Source: Pseudomonas fluorescens (GTDB taxonomy: Bacteria; Pseudomonadota; Gammaproteobacteria; Pseudomonadales; Pseudomonadaceae). Taken from it: 64,000 bases of DNA. The stretch spans positions 62,001 to 126,000 of the forward strand of contig NZ_CABVIY010000008.1 of NCBI RefSeq assembly GCF_902498195.1, in the 5' to 3' direction. Of the stretch, positions 8,929-18,297 are shown in pieces. Below the pieces are notes generated by a model. That model ran no database searches. It saw nothing but the letters and a program-made list of their open reading frames with translations, and was not told the origin of the DNA. The stretch's first letter is position 1. Every line of letters begins with the position of its first letter. A program made the position numbers and the translations under genes.

Positions 8929-9597
8929 ATGGCCTATCAATTCGATTTCCTGCCCGTGGTGCACAACACCGACCTGCTGTTGCGCGGCGCGTTGTTCACC
9001 CTTGAGCTGACGGCCATCGGCGCCGTGCTCGGGGTGGGCCTGGGCATCATAGGGGCACTGGTGCGGGCGTGGAACATTCGTCCGTTCGCGGGCTTCTTCG
9101 GCGTCTATGTCGAGTTGATCCGCAACACGCCCTTCCTGGTTCAGCTGTTTTTTATCTTCTTCGGCCTGCCGTCCCTGGGCGTGCAGATCTCCGAATGGCA
9201 GGCAGCGGTGCTGGCGATGGTGATCAACCTCGGCGCCTATTCCACTGAAATCATCCGCGCCGGCATCCAGGCGATCCCCCGGGGCCAACTGGAAGCGGCT
9301 GCGGCATTGGCGATGACGCGCTTTGAAGCCTTCCGCCACGTGGTGCTGCTGCCGGCGCTGAGCAAGGTCTGGCCGGCCCTGAGCAGCCAGATCATTATCG
9401 TCATGCTCGGTTCGGCGGTGTGTTCGCAGATCGCCACCGAAGAGCTGAGCTTCGCGGCCAACTTCATACAATCGCGCAACTTCCGCGCCTTTGAAACCTA
9501 CGCCCTGACCACGCTGATCTACCTGTGCATGGCGCTGCTGATCCGTCAGTTACTGAACTGGATCGGCCATCGATTCATAGCGAGGAGCGCACGATGA
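8929..9597 (+). CDS. Amino-acid ABC transporter permease (HisM/GlnP type)
   Basis: A 222-residue inner-membrane permease with about five transmembrane helices. Its cytoplasmic EAA loop (EAAAALAMTRFEAFRHVVLL, residues 121-140) docks on the ATPase. Other family marks are RNTPFLVQLFFIFFGLP near 65-81 and the N-terminal GALFTLELTAIG. The ATG follows AGGAG. Its TGA overlaps the ATG of the next permease (ATGA), so the two subunits should be made in equal amounts and form a heterodimeric channel. Confidence 0.93.
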   Translation: MAYQFDFLPVVHNTDLLLRGALFTLELTAIGAVLGVGLGIIGALVRAWNIRPFAGFFGVYVELIRNTPFLVQLFFIFFGLPSLGVQISEWQAAVLAMVINLGAYSTEIIRAGIQAIPRGQLEAAAALAMTRFEAFRHVVLLPALSKVWPALSSQIIIVMLGSAVCSQIATEELSFAANFIQSRNFRAFETYALTTLIYLCMALLIRQLLNWIGHRFIARSAR

Positions 9598-10244
9598 GCG
9601 ATTTCACCCTCTGGGACATCGTGCGCAACTTGCTGACCGGCCTGCAATGGACGCTGGCGCTGTCGTTGGTGGCGTTCATGGGCGGCGGGCTGATCGGCTT
9701 GCTGATCATGGTCATGCGTATTTCTAAAAAGGCCTTCCCCCGCAGCTTCGCGCGTACCTGGATCGAACTGTTCCAGGGCACGCCCTTGCTGATGCAGCTG
9801 TTCCTGGTGTTCTTCGGGGTGTCCCTGGCCGGGGTCGAGATTTCACCCTGGCTGGCGGCGGCGATTGCCTTGACGCTGTTCACCAGCGCTTACCTGGCGG
9901 AGATCTGGCGCGGCTGCGTCGAGTCGATCCCCAATGGCCAGTGGGAAGCCTCGTCGAGCCTGGCGCTGAGCCCGCTGGAACAGCTGCGCCATGTGATCCT
10001 GCCGCAGGCCTTGCGTATCGCCGTGGCGCCGACCGTGGGGTTCTCGGTGCAAGTGGTCAAAGGCACCGCTGTCACTTCGATCATCGGTTTTACCGAGCTG
10101 ACCAAGACCGGCGGCATGCTCGCCAACGCGACCTTCGAACCCTTCATGGTCTACGGCCTCGTGGCCCTGGGCTATTTCCTGCTCTGCTACCCCTTGTCCC
10201 TCAGTGCGCGCTACCTGGAAAGGAGACTGCATGCCTCTGCTTAG
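9594..10244 (+). CDS. Amino-acid ABC transporter permease, second subunit
   Basis: A 216-residue polar amino-acid permease starting MSDFTLWDIV. The start was set by the ATGA overlap with the upstream permease and a GAGGAG site; a 23-residue longer frame exists but lies inside the upstream gene. It has the motif ELFQGTPLLMQLFLVFFG near residues 58-75 and the EAA loop EASSSLALSPLEQLRHVILP near 118-137. Its 3' end overlaps the ATPase gene by 14 bases. Confidence 0.93.
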   Translation: MSDFTLWDIVRNLLTGLQWTLALSLVAFMGGGLIGLLIMVMRISKKAFPRSFARTWIELFQGTPLLMQLFLVFFGVSLAGVEISPWLAAAIALTLFTSAYLAEIWRGCVESIPNGQWEASSSLALSPLEQLRHVILPQALRIAVAPTVGFSVQVVKGTAVTSIIGFTELTKTGGMLANATFEPFMVYGLVALGYFLLCYPLSLSARYLERRLHASA

Positions 10245-10968
10245 AATTTCCGCCCTGCATAAATACTACGGCGATCACCATGTACTCAAAGGCATCGACC
10301 TGAGTGTCGAGGAAGGCCAGGTGGTGGCGATCATCGGGCGCAGCGGCTCGGGCAAGTCGACCTTGCTGCGCACGCTCAACGGCCTGGAGTCGATCAACGA
10401 CGGCGTGATCGAAGTCGACGGCGAATACCTCGACGCCGCTCGCGCCGACCTGCGCAGCCTGCGGCAGAAAGTCGGCATGGTGTTCCAGCAGTTCAACCTG
10501 TTCCCGCACCTGACCGTGGGCGAAAACGTGATGCTCGCGCCGCAAGTGGTGCAAAAAGTCCCGAAAGCCAAGGCCGCCGAACTGGCGCGACAGATGCTCG
10601 AACGCGTGGGTCTGGGGGAGAAATTTGATGCGTTCCCCGATCGCTTGTCCGGCGGCCAGCAGCAGCGCGTCGCGATTGCCCGCGCGCTGGCGATGTCGCC
10701 CAAGGTGCTGCTGTGCGATGAAATCACCTCGGCGCTGGACCCGGAGCTGGTCAACGAAGTGCTGAGCGTGGTTCGTCAGCTGGCCAAGGAAGGCATGACC
10801 TTGATCATGGTCACCCACGAGATGCGCTTTGCCCGGGAGGTTGGGGACAAGCTGGTGTTCATGCATCAAGGGCTGGTGCATGAAGTGGGGGATCCGAAAA
10901 CCTTGTTTGCCAATCCGCAGACGGCGGAGCTGGCGAATTTCATCGGGACGGTTGAGGCGGCGGGCTGA
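10231..10968 (+). CDS. Amino-acid ABC transporter ATP-binding protein
   Basis: A 245-residue ATPase that energises the transporter. Walker A is GRSGSGKST (about residues 34-42), the Q-loop is VGMVFQQFNLFPHL, the signature is LSGGQQQRVAIARAL (about 138-152), and Walker B is VLLCDEITSALDP. The switch histidine is in MVTHEM. The start MPLLRISALHKYYG was chosen because AAGGAG lies seven bases upstream. It is the last gene of the operon and is followed by a REP pair rather than a clear terminator. Confidence 0.95.
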   Translation: MPLLRISALHKYYGDHHVLKGIDLSVEEGQVVAIIGRSGSGKSTLLRTLNGLESINDGVIEVDGEYLDAARADLRSLRQKVGMVFQQFNLFPHLTVGENVMLAPQVVQKVPKAKAAELARQMLERVGLGEKFDAFPDRLSGGQQQRVAIARALAMSPKVLLCDEITSALDPELVNEVLSVVRQLAKEGMTLIMVTHEMRFAREVGDKLVFMHQGLVHEVGDPKTLFANPQTAELANFIGTVEAAG

Positions 10969-10994
10969 AGGCTTTTCGGTGCCTGTCAGGCCGT

Positions 10995-11086
10995 CTTCGC
11001 GGGCAAGCCCGCTCCCACAGGTTTTTGTGTCGATCACAGAAGGGTGAATTTACACCGATCACTGTGGGAGCGGGCTTGCCCGCGAA
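10995..11086. repeat. REP pair, family B (REPIN-like)
   Basis: Two inverted copies of the unit CTGTGGGAGCGGGCTTGCCC-GCGAAG face each other (10995-11020 and 11062-11086), about 40 bases apart. Both use the GCCCGCG variant of the inner loop, so the pair looks matched. It follows the ABC ATPase gene. Confidence 0.95.
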
Positions 11087-11122
11087 GCGGCCAGTGCCAG
11101 CACCGCAAATTCGCCCCGAGGT

Positions 11123-11154
11123 AAAAGATCGCGGCCTTCGGTAGCTCCTGCGCG
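11123..11154. repeat. Single degenerate REP, family A
   Basis: A lone copy on the minus strand (AAAAGATCGCGGCCTTCGGT, then AGCTCCTGCGCG) with several substitutions and no inverted partner. It lies 60 bases before ppx and probably decays. Confidence 0.8.
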
Positions 11155-11213
11155 TTGGCGCCAGCCTTTGATCGTGGCACGATGTCAGGGTTATCGACCG
11201 AGACCCCCTGACC

Positions 11214-12716
11214 ATGCCGCAATCCCAAGCCAAGAATCTGTCCCTGATCGCCGCAATCGACCTGGGCTCCAACAGCTTTCATATGGTCGTGGCCAAGGCC
11301 CAGAACGGCGAGATCCGCATTCTCGAACGTCTCGGGGAAAAGGTTCAGCTGGCCGCCGGCATCAATGAAGAGCGCCAACTCAGCGAAGAATCCATGCAAC
11401 GCGGGCTCGATTGCCTGAAGCGCTTCGCCCAACTGATCAACGGTATGCCCCTGGGCGCCGTGCGCATCGTAGGCACCAACGCCCTGCGTGAAGCGCGTAA
11501 CCGAGCCGAATTCATCCGCCGCGCCGAAGAAATCCTCGGCCATCCGGTGGAGGTCATCTCCGGCCGTGAAGAAGCGCGCCTGATCTACCTCGGCGTGTCC
11601 CACACCCTCGCCGACACCCCGGGCAAGCGCCTGGTGGCCGACATCGGCGGCGGCAGTACAGAATTCATCATCGGCCAGCGCTTCGAACCGTTGCTGCGCG
11701 AAAGCCTGCAGATGGGTTGCGTCAGCTTTACCCAACGCTATTTCAAGGACGGCAAGATCACCCCGGCCCGCTATGCCCAGGCCTACACGGCGGCGCGGCT
11801 GGAGATCATGAGCATCGAACACGCCCTGCACCGCCTGACCTGGGATGAAGCCATCGGCTCCTCGGGCACCATCCGCGCCATCGGCCTGGCGCTGAAGGCC
11901 GGCGGGCATGGCACTGGCGAGGTCAACGCTGAAGGCCTGGCCTGGCTCAAACGCAAGCTGATCAAACTCGGTGACGTCGAGAAAATCGACTTCGAAGGCA
12001 TCAAACCTGACCGCCGCGCGATTTTCCCGGCAGGCCTGGCGATTCTCGAAGCCATCTTCGACTCGCTCGAACTGCAACGCATGGACCACTGCGAGGGCGC
12101 CCTGCGCGAAGGCGTGCTCTACGACCTGCTGGGCCGCCACCACCACGAAGACGTACGCGAGCGCACCCTGACTTCGTTGATGGAACGCTATCACGTCGAC
12201 CTGGAACAGGCGGCACGGGTCGAACGCAAGGCCCTGCACGCCTTCGACCAGGTGGCCAAGGACTGGGATCTGGAAGACGGCGTCTGGCGCGAGTTGCTGG
12301 GCTGGGCGGCCAAGGTCCATGAAGTGGGCCTGGACATCGCCCACTATCAGTACCACAAACACGGCGCCTACCTGATCGAGCACTCGGACCTTGCCGGTTT
12401 CTCCCGGGAAGACCAGTTGATGCTCGCGCTGCTGGTGCGCGGCCATCGCCGCAACATACCCAAGGACAAGTTCGCCGAGTTCGGCGATGACGGCATCAAG
12501 CTGATTCGCCTGTGCGTACTGCTGCGCTTTGCGATCCTGTTCCATCACATCCGCGGCACCCAGCAAATGCCTCAGGTGGAATTGAATGCCAATGGCAACA
12601 GCCTGGAAGTGGTGTTCCCGGAACATTGGCTGGACGACAACCAATTGACCCAGGCCGACTTCGAGATCGAAGCGCAATGGCTCACTCGCGTTGATATCGT
12701 CCTGAGCGTGCGCTAA
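11214..12716 (+). CDS. ppx: Exopolyphosphatase
   Basis: A 500-residue Ppx/GppA phosphatase that removes terminal phosphate from polyphosphate. The N-terminal ASKHA fold starts with AAIDLGSNSFHMVVAKAQNG (residues 11-30), followed by VRIVGTNALREARN and the second phosphate loop VADIGGGSTEFIIG near 143-156. The C-terminal HD-like part includes HEVGLDIAHYQYHKHGAYLI. Length is close to E. coli Ppx (513). It converges on ppk, with a REP pair and a shared terminator between them. The ATG is certain from homology, but its ribosome binding site is poor. Confidence 0.96.
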   Translation: MPQSQAKNLSLIAAIDLGSNSFHMVVAKAQNGEIRILERLGEKVQLAAGINEERQLSEESMQRGLDCLKRFAQLINGMPLGAVRIVGTNALREARNRAEFIRRAEEILGHPVEVISGREEARLIYLGVSHTLADTPGKRLVADIGGGSTEFIIGQRFEPLLRESLQMGCVSFTQRYFKDGKITPARYAQAYTAARLEIMSIEHALHRLTWDEAIGSSGTIRAIGLALKAGGHGTGEVNAEGLAWLKRKLIKLGDVEKIDFEGIKPDRRAIFPAGLAILEAIFDSLELQRMDHCEGALREGVLYDLLGRHHHEDVRERTLTSLMERYHVDLEQAARVERKALHAFDQVAKDWDLEDGVWRELLGWAAKVHEVGLDIAHYQYHKHGAYLIEHSDLAGFSREDQLMLALLVRGHRRNIPKDKFAEFGDDGIKLIRLCVLLRFAILFHHIRGTQQMPQVELNANGNSLEVVFPEHWLDDNQLTQADFEIEAQWLTRVDIVLSVR

Positions 12717-12718
12717 CA

Positions 12719-12809
12719 CCCTGTAGGAGCTGCCGAAGGCTGCGATCTTTTGATCTTGATCTTAAACAACAAGATCAAAAGATCGCAGCCTTCGGCAGCT
12801 CCTACAGGG
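12719..12809. repeat. REP pair, family A (REPIN-like)
   Basis: An almost perfect large inverted repeat: CCCTGTAGGAGCTGCCGAAG plus GCTGCGATCTTTTGATCTTG and its mirror, around a loop near 12762-12770. It lies directly after the ppx stop and before the ppx/ppk terminator. Confidence 0.96.
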
Positions 12810-12825
12810 GGCCGCGGCGGAAACA

Positions 12826-12857
12826 AAAATGGCGATCCGCAGGGATCGCCATTTTTT
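12826..12857. terminator. Bidirectional terminator between ppx and ppk
   Basis: The hairpin AATGGCGATCC/GGATCGCCATT has a run of As on the left and Ts on the right, so it can stop both ppx (+) and ppk (-). Confidence 0.92.
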
Positions 12858-12871
12858 ATTGCCCGGCGTTT

Positions 12872-15094
12872 CTAGCGCACGGCAAGGATCGGACTGCCCA
12901 ACCGCTCCAGCAACGTCGCCTGCGCACTGCGCGGGTTCTGGTTGCCGGTTGGCGTGTTGCGGATGTAGCGGCCGTCCGACTGCAGGCTCCAGCTGTGGGT
13001 GTTATCGGTCAGGTACAGCTCCAGCTCTTTCTTGACCCGCATGATCAGCTTCTTGCCTTCCACCGGGAAGCAAGTCTCGACGCGCTTGTCGAGGTTGCGC
13101 TCCATCCAGTCGGCGCTGGAGAGGAACATCTGCTCTTCGCCGCCATTGAGGAAGTAGAAGACCCGGGTGTGCTCCAGGAAGCGGCCAATGATCGAGCGCA
13201 CGTGGATGTTGTGGGAAACCCCGGCAATGCCCGGTCGCAGGCAGCACATGCCGCGCACCACCAGATCGATGCGCACGCCCGACTGGCTGGCCTTGTACAA
13301 CGCGCGGATGATCTTCGGATCGGTCAGCGAGTTGAACTTGGCGATGATGTGCGCCGGTTTGCCGTCCAGGGCGAACTGGGTCTCGCGGGCAATCATGTCG
13401 AGCATGCCCTTCTTCAGGGTAAACGGCGCATGCAACAGCTTTTTCATGCGCAGCGTCTTGCCCATGCCGATCAACTGGCTGAACAATTTACCGACGTCTT
13501 CGCACAAGGCGTCGTCGGACGTCAGCAGGCTGTAGTCGGTGTACAGGCGGGCGTTGCCGGCGTGGTAGTTACCCGTGCCCAAGTGCGCGTAACGCACGAT
13601 CTCACCGGCCTCGCGGCGCAGGATCAGCATCATCTTGGCGTGGGTCTTGAAGCCGACCACGCCGTAGATCACCACCGCACCGGCCGCTTGCAGGCGGCTG
13701 GCCAGTTGCAGGTTGGACTCTTCGTCGAACCGCGCACGCAATTCGATCACCGCCGTGACCTCCTTGCCGTTACGCGCCGCATCCACCAGCGCATCGACGA
13801 TTTCCGAGTTGGCGCCGGAGCGGTACAAGGTCTGGCGCACCGCCAGCACATGCGGGTCCTTGGCGGCCTGGCGCAGCAGGTCGACCACCGGGGTGAACGA
13901 CTCGAACGGGTGCAGCAACAGGATGTCCTGCTTGCTGATCACGCTGAATATGTTTTCGCTGTTTTGCAGCAGTTTCGGGATCTGCGGGGTGAATGGCAGG
14001 TATTGCAGCTCGCGCTGGCTGTCCAGGCCGGTGATGCTGAACAGACGCGTCAGGTTCACCGGGCCATTGACCTGATACAGCTCGGTCTCGCTCAGGTTGA
14101 ACTGCTTGAGCAGGTAGTCCGACAGGTGTTTCGGGCAGGTGTCGGCCACTTCCAGGCGCACCGCATCGCCATAGCGACGGGAGAACAACTCGCCGCGCAG
14201 GGCGCGGGCCAGGTCTTCGACGTCTTCGGAGTCCAGCGCCAGGTCGGCGTTTCGGGTCAGGCGGAACTGGTAGCAGCCTTTAACCTTCATGCCCTGGAAC
14301 AGGTCATCGGCGTGGGCGTGGATCATCGACGACAGGAACACGTAGTTGTCGCCAGGACCACCGACTTCCTCCGGGACCTTGATGACACGCGGCAACAGGC
14401 GCGGCGCCGGGATGATCGCCAGGCCGGAATCGCGACCGAAGGCATCGATACCTTCGAGCTCGACGATAAAGTTCAGGCTCTTGTTCACCAGCAACGGGAA
14501 CGGGTGCGTCGGGTCGAGGCCGATCGGGGTGATGATCGGGGCGATTTCGTCGCGGAAATAGCGGCGGACCCAGGTTTTGAGCTTGGTCGTCCAATGGCGG
14601 CGACGGATGAAGCGGACCTGATGTTTCTCCAGTTCCGGCAACAGAATGTCATTGAGGATCGCGTACTGGCGGTCAACGTGACCGTGTACCAGTTCGCTGA
14701 TGCGCGCCAGCGCCTGGTGCGGCTGCAAGCCATCGGCACCGGCCTGTTCACGGGCGAAGGTGATCTGTTTCTTCAGGCCGGCGACGCGAATCTCGAAGAA
14801 CTCGTCCAGGTTGCTGGAGAAGATCAGCAGGAACTTCAGCCGCTCCAGCAATGGGTAGGACTCGTCCAGCGCCTGTTCCAGCACGCGGATGTTGAACTGC
14901 AGTTGCGAAAGCTCGCGATGGATGTACAGGCTGCTGTCATCCAGGCCGGGAATGGCAATCGCCGGTGCCGCCGGGGCGGCCTCGGCTACCACCGCGGGTG
15001 GAGCAGGCTCCAGCTCCGGCGGGGTTTCGGCGATTTGCTCCACCACGGGTTGAGCGTCTTGTACGGCAACTTCAGTGAGTCCTTCGGTATTCAT
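12872..15094 (-). CDS. ppk1: Polyphosphate kinase 1
   Basis: A 740-residue PPK1 that builds polyphosphate from ATP. The first 50 residues are an Ala/Pro/Glu-rich tail typical of Pseudomonas. The N domain then starts at SLYIHRELSQLQFNIRVLEQ. The catalytic half includes VRQTLYRSGANSEIVDALVD, the phosphorylated-histidine region YAHLGTGNYHAGNARLYTDY (about residues 545-564), and the second histidine region ending LSSADWMERNLDKRVE near 680. The ATG follows CAGGAAC. It lies 18 bases after hemB on the same strand and is probably co-transcribed with it; the exopolyphosphatase gene ends opposite it. Confidence 0.97.
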   Translation of the reverse strand: MNTEGLTEVAVQDAQPVVEQIAETPPELEPAPPAVVAEAAPAAPAIAIPGLDDSSLYIHRELSQLQFNIRVLEQALDESYPLLERLKFLLIFSSNLDEFFEIRVAGLKKQITFAREQAGADGLQPHQALARISELVHGHVDRQYAILNDILLPELEKHQVRFIRRRHWTTKLKTWVRRYFRDEIAPIITPIGLDPTHPFPLLVNKSLNFIVELEGIDAFGRDSGLAIIPAPRLLPRVIKVPEEVGGPGDNYVFLSSMIHAHADDLFQGMKVKGCYQFRLTRNADLALDSEDVEDLARALRGELFSRRYGDAVRLEVADTCPKHLSDYLLKQFNLSETELYQVNGPVNLTRLFSITGLDSQRELQYLPFTPQIPKLLQNSENIFSVISKQDILLLHPFESFTPVVDLLRQAAKDPHVLAVRQTLYRSGANSEIVDALVDAARNGKEVTAVIELRARFDEESNLQLASRLQAAGAVVIYGVVGFKTHAKMMLILRREAGEIVRYAHLGTGNYHAGNARLYTDYSLLTSDDALCEDVGKLFSQLIGMGKTLRMKKLLHAPFTLKKGMLDMIARETQFALDGKPAHIIAKFNSLTDPKIIRALYKASQSGVRIDLVVRGMCCLRPGIAGVSHNIHVRSIIGRFLEHTRVFYFLNGGEEQMFLSSADWMERNLDKRVETCFPVEGKKLIMRVKKELELYLTDNTHSWSLQSDGRYIRNTPTGNQNPRSAQATLLERLGSPILAVR

Positions 15095-15112
15095 CGACTG
15101 TTCCTGGGAGGG

Positions 15113-16126
15113 CTATTTTTGCTCTCGTAACAATTGAGCTGCGCGAACGGCAAAGTAAGTGAGGATGCCATCAGCGCCTGCACGTTTAAAAGCGGTCAGG
15201 GATTCGAGGATAACCCCTTCGCTCAACCAGCCATTCTGGATCGCCGCCATGTGCATGGCGTATTCGCCGCTGACTTGATAAACAAATGTCGGCACTTTGA
15301 ATTCTTCTTTCACCCGGCAAAGGATGTCCAGATAGGGCATGCCTGGCTTGACCATGACCATGTCTGCGCCTTCTGACAAGTCAGCCGCCACTTCGTGCAG
15401 GGCTTCGTTGCTGTTGGCCGGGTCCATCTGATAGGAGGCCTTGTTGGCCTTGCCCAGGTTCAGCGCCGACCCGACCGCGTCGCGGAACGGACCGTAATAC
15501 GCACTGGCGTACTTCGCCGAGTAGGCCATGATCCGCACGTTGACGTGACCGGCCACTTCGAGGGCCTCGCGGATCGCCTGGATGCGGCCGTCCATCATGT
15601 CCGACGGCGCCACGACCTGGGCACCGGCTTCGGCATGGGACAGGGCTTGCCTGACCAGTGCGTCGACAGTGATGTCGTTCTGCACATAGCCTTCTTCGTC
15701 GAGAATGCCGTCCTGGCCGTGGGTGGTGAACGGGTCCAGCGCGACGTCGGTGATCACACCCAGCTCGGGGAACCGGGCCCGCAGGGCACGGGTGGCACGC
15801 TGGGCAATGCCTTCAGGGTTCCAGGCTTCGGCGGCATCCAGCGACTTGAGCGCCGACGGGGTCACCGGGAACAGCGCCAGCGCCGGAATCCCCAACTCGA
15901 CCCACCTGGCCGCCTCTTCCAGCAACAGATCGATGGTCAGGCGTTCGACGCCCGGCATCGAGGCCACCGCTTCGCGACGGTTTTCACCGTCCAGCACGAA
16001 CACCGGCAGGATCAGGTCATCGACGGTCAGCACGTTTTCACGGACCAGTCGACGCGAGAAATCATCACGACGATTGCGGCGCAGGCGGGTTGCAGGGAAC
16101 AAACGGTTGGCGGGGGTAAAGCTCAC
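15113..16126 (-). CDS. hemB: Delta-aminolevulinic acid dehydratase (porphobilinogen synthase)
   Basis: This 337-residue enzyme condenses two 5-aminolevulinate molecules to porphobilinogen in heme synthesis. The GTG start at 16126 was chosen because AGGAG lies seven bases upstream and it gives the usual Pseudomonas length; upstream in-frame codons have no support. The two active-site lysines lie in MAYSAKYASAYYGPFRDAVG and MVMVKPGMPYLDI. The metal-site region reads DVALDPFTTHGQDG, with aspartates in place of the cysteines of zinc-type enzymes, as expected for the magnesium-type enzyme of Pseudomonas. It forms a likely operon with ppk1. The rest of heme synthesis (hemC, hemD) is 20 kb away. Confidence 0.97.
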   Translation of the reverse strand: MSFTPANRLFPATRLRRNRRDDFSRRLVRENVLTVDDLILPVFVLDGENRREAVASMPGVERLTIDLLLEEAARWVELGIPALALFPVTPSALKSLDAAEAWNPEGIAQRATRALRARFPELGVITDVALDPFTTHGQDGILDEEGYVQNDITVDALVRQALSHAEAGAQVVAPSDMMDGRIQAIREALEVAGHVNVRIMAYSAKYASAYYGPFRDAVGSALNLGKANKASYQMDPANSNEALHEVAADLSEGADMVMVKPGMPYLDILCRVKEEFKVPTFVYQVSGEYAMHMAAIQNGWLSEGVILESLTAFKRAGADGILTYFAVRAAQLLREQK

Positions 16127-16333
16127 GGCAGACTCCTGAGCCCGCGCAGGTGGGCGAGCGTGACAGTTATAAGCGGCCATTATGACGAACACATTACAGT
16201 TGTGTGCAACCTGTGACACGTAGCCGCATTCCATTGTCCTTGTAGGAAATGTTCACGTCGAGACACATTTGGACACTTTCCTGAATGTGTACGAAGGGTT
16301 AGGCTGCGCGTTCATTTCGCCAGCACCCAGACA

Positions 16334-16966
16334 ATGCTCCAACAATTTCTGCATGACTTCGGCTACTTTGCCCTGTTTCTCGGCACGTTCTTCGAAGGCG
16401 AAACCATCCTGGTGCTCGCAGGCTTCCTCGCGTTCCGTGGATACATGGACATTAACGTAGTGGTGGTCGTGGCGTTCTGCGGCAGCTATGCCGGCGACCA
16501 GCTGTGGTACTTCCTGGGGCGCAAGCACGGGCGCAAATTGCTGGCGCGCAAGCCCCGCTGGCAGTTGATGGGCGACCGGGCGCTGGAGCACATCCGCAAG
16601 CACCCGGACATCTGGGTCCTGAGCTTTCGCTTTGTCTACGGCCTGCGCACGGTGATGCCAGTGGCGATCGGCCTGTCGGGCTATCCACCGGGCCGCTACC
16701 TGCTGCTCAACGGCATTGGCGCGGCGATCTGGGCCACCGCGCTGGCGGCGGCGGCGTACCACTTCGGCGCGGTGCTGGAAGGCATGCTCGGCAGCATCAA
16801 GAAATATGAGTTGTGGGTGCTCGGCGCCCTGCTCGTCCTGGGCCTGGGCCTGTGGCTGCGCCGGCGCTTCAAGAATGCGCGCCTGGCCAAGCAGGTCTAC
16901 GCCGACGAGCAAGCCCTGAAAGCCAGACAGGCCAATACCGGCGAACCTAAGACGCCAGTCGAGTGA
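16334..16966 (+). CDS. DedA-family membrane protein
   Basis: A 210-residue inner-membrane protein of the DedA/SNARE-associated family. Its members are linked to undecaprenyl-phosphate or phospholipid flipping and to envelope stress and cationic-peptide resistance. The family core is present: LGTFFEGETILVLAGFLAFR (residues 16-35), then YAGDQLWYFLGRKHGRKLL, FRFVYGLRTVMPVAIGLSG (about 98-116) with the conserved arginine, and NGIGAAIWATALAAAAYHFG. It is divergent from hemB. The end overlaps the convergent sterol desaturase-like gene by 20 bases. Confidence 0.9.
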   Translation: MLQQFLHDFGYFALFLGTFFEGETILVLAGFLAFRGYMDINVVVVVAFCGSYAGDQLWYFLGRKHGRKLLARKPRWQLMGDRALEHIRKHPDIWVLSFRFVYGLRTVMPVAIGLSGYPPGRYLLLNGIGAAIWATALAAAAYHFGAVLEGMLGSIKKYELWVLGALLVLGLGLWLRRRFKNARLAKQVYADEQALKARQANTGEPKTPVE

Positions 16967-18182
16967 AGCGGTTTCTGCAACAGTAGAGACCGATTGCGCT
17001 GAGCAGGCTGTAGCTGAGCAGGCCAACCCAGCCCACTGTGCTGGCGGGCCACAGCCCCGCCACCGGCGCCAGCCACACCAGCGGCACATTCGATGCCAGC
17101 CGCAGCAGTTCCAGCTTCAGCGCCCACGGGCGATTCTCCAGGGCCACGCCCAGCACGAACAACCCCAGCGCCACGGCACCCCAGCCCAGAATCAGGGCGG
17201 AGGCCGACAGGCGTGGCTCCAGGTTCATCAAATAGCTGCCCAGTGCGATGTACACGCAGAACTGCAACGCCACATACAGTTGCTGACGCCCGTCCAAAGG
17301 CACTTCGAATTTACGGAACTGGCTCAGGTCCGGCTTGTGCAGCGGGTATTTGGCCGCCACATCCGCCGGCCGCCAACCGGTGCGCATGAACCAGATCCGC
17401 AGCTTGTCCCAGGTGCTTTCGGTGCGCCGCGCATCCGCCCACAACTGCGCGTAGAACTGCACATTCGCCCACAGCGGATTCCAGCTTGCCAGCGGTGTGG
17501 TGACGCCGAAAATCACCGGTTCATTGTCGTCTTCTTCCTGGAACGAGCCGAATAGACGGTCCCAAATAATGAACACCCCGCCGTAGTTGCGATCCATGTA
17601 GAGAGCGTTCTGTGCATGGTGGGCCCGATGATTGGATGGCGTGACGAAGAACCACTCGAACCAGCCGAGCTTGGGAATGTGCCGGGTGTGCACCCAGAAC
17701 TGGTACAGCAGGTTCAGCGCGGCGACACTGACAAACACCAGCAGCGGCACGCCGGCCACGGCCATGGGCAGGTAGAAGATCCAGCTCAACAAAAACCCGG
17801 TGCTGGTCTGCCGCAGGGCGGTGGAGAGGTTGTAATCCTCGCTCTGGTGATGCACCGAATGCGCGGCCCAGAGGATGTTGCGCTCATGCCCCATGCGATG
17901 CAGCCAGTAGTAGCAGAAGTCATAGAAGACAAAGGCGAAGACCCAGACCCAGACGCTGTCGGCCGAGAGTTCGAACAGCGCCAGGTGCTTGAGGGCAAAT
18001 GCATAGGTGACCAGGCCCACGCCCTTGGTCAAAAGGCCGGTGGTGGTCGACAGCACGCCGGTGCTGATGCTGTTGATCGCGTCCGCCACCCGATAATTGC
18101 TGACCCCGCGCCAACGGTCGGCCAACAGTTCGACGGCGATCAGCACAAAGAAAAACGGCACCGCATACAGAATGAAGTCCAT
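16947..18182 (-). CDS. Fatty acid hydroxylase / sterol desaturase family membrane protein
   Basis: A 411-residue multi-spanning protein with the three histidine clusters of the di-iron hydroxylase superfamily: HRMGHE (about residues 95-100), HSVHHQ (about 108-113) and HRAHH (about 188-192). These bind two iron atoms and act on lipid substrates. Pseudomonas makes no sterols, so the substrate is probably an acyl chain or ether lipid, but this is not shown. The C-terminal 120 residues form extra hydrophobic helices beyond the catalytic domain. It stands alone, convergent with the DedA gene. Confidence 0.88.
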   Translation of the reverse strand: MDFILYAVPFFFVLIAVELLADRWRGVSNYRVADAINSISTGVLSTTTGLLTKGVGLVTYAFALKHLALFELSADSVWVWVFAFVFYDFCYYWLHRMGHERNILWAAHSVHHQSEDYNLSTALRQTSTGFLLSWIFYLPMAVAGVPLLVFVSVAALNLLYQFWVHTRHIPKLGWFEWFFVTPSNHRAHHAQNALYMDRNYGGVFIIWDRLFGSFQEEDDNEPVIFGVTTPLASWNPLWANVQFYAQLWADARRTESTWDKLRIWFMRTGWRPADVAAKYPLHKPDLSQFRKFEVPLDGRQQLYVALQFCVYIALGSYLMNLEPRLSASALILGWGAVALGLFVLGVALENRPWALKLELLRLASNVPLVWLAPVAGLWPASTVGWVGLLSYSLLSAIGLYCCRNRFTRLAS

Positions 18183-18297
18183 GGTGCGCCCTGGTCGGAA
18201 TTTGTAGGACAGATCCTATGTGTAGCCGCGAATTAACCCTATGGCAACGAGTGACAAATTAGTGGACATTTAACGCCATGAATCTGGAGAAAAGCCC

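Noticed and set aside
10995..11086. REP pairs considered as intrinsic terminators or CRISPR repeats
   Set aside because: They form hairpins but lack T tracts, occur as variable pairs scattered over the chromosome, and have no cas genes nearby.
12995..15130. 711-residue open frame on the + strand opposite ppk1
   Set aside because: It is the antisense shadow of a clear PPK1 gene; composition is His/Gln/Arg-rich as expected from reversed GC-rich codons, and no domain is recognisable.
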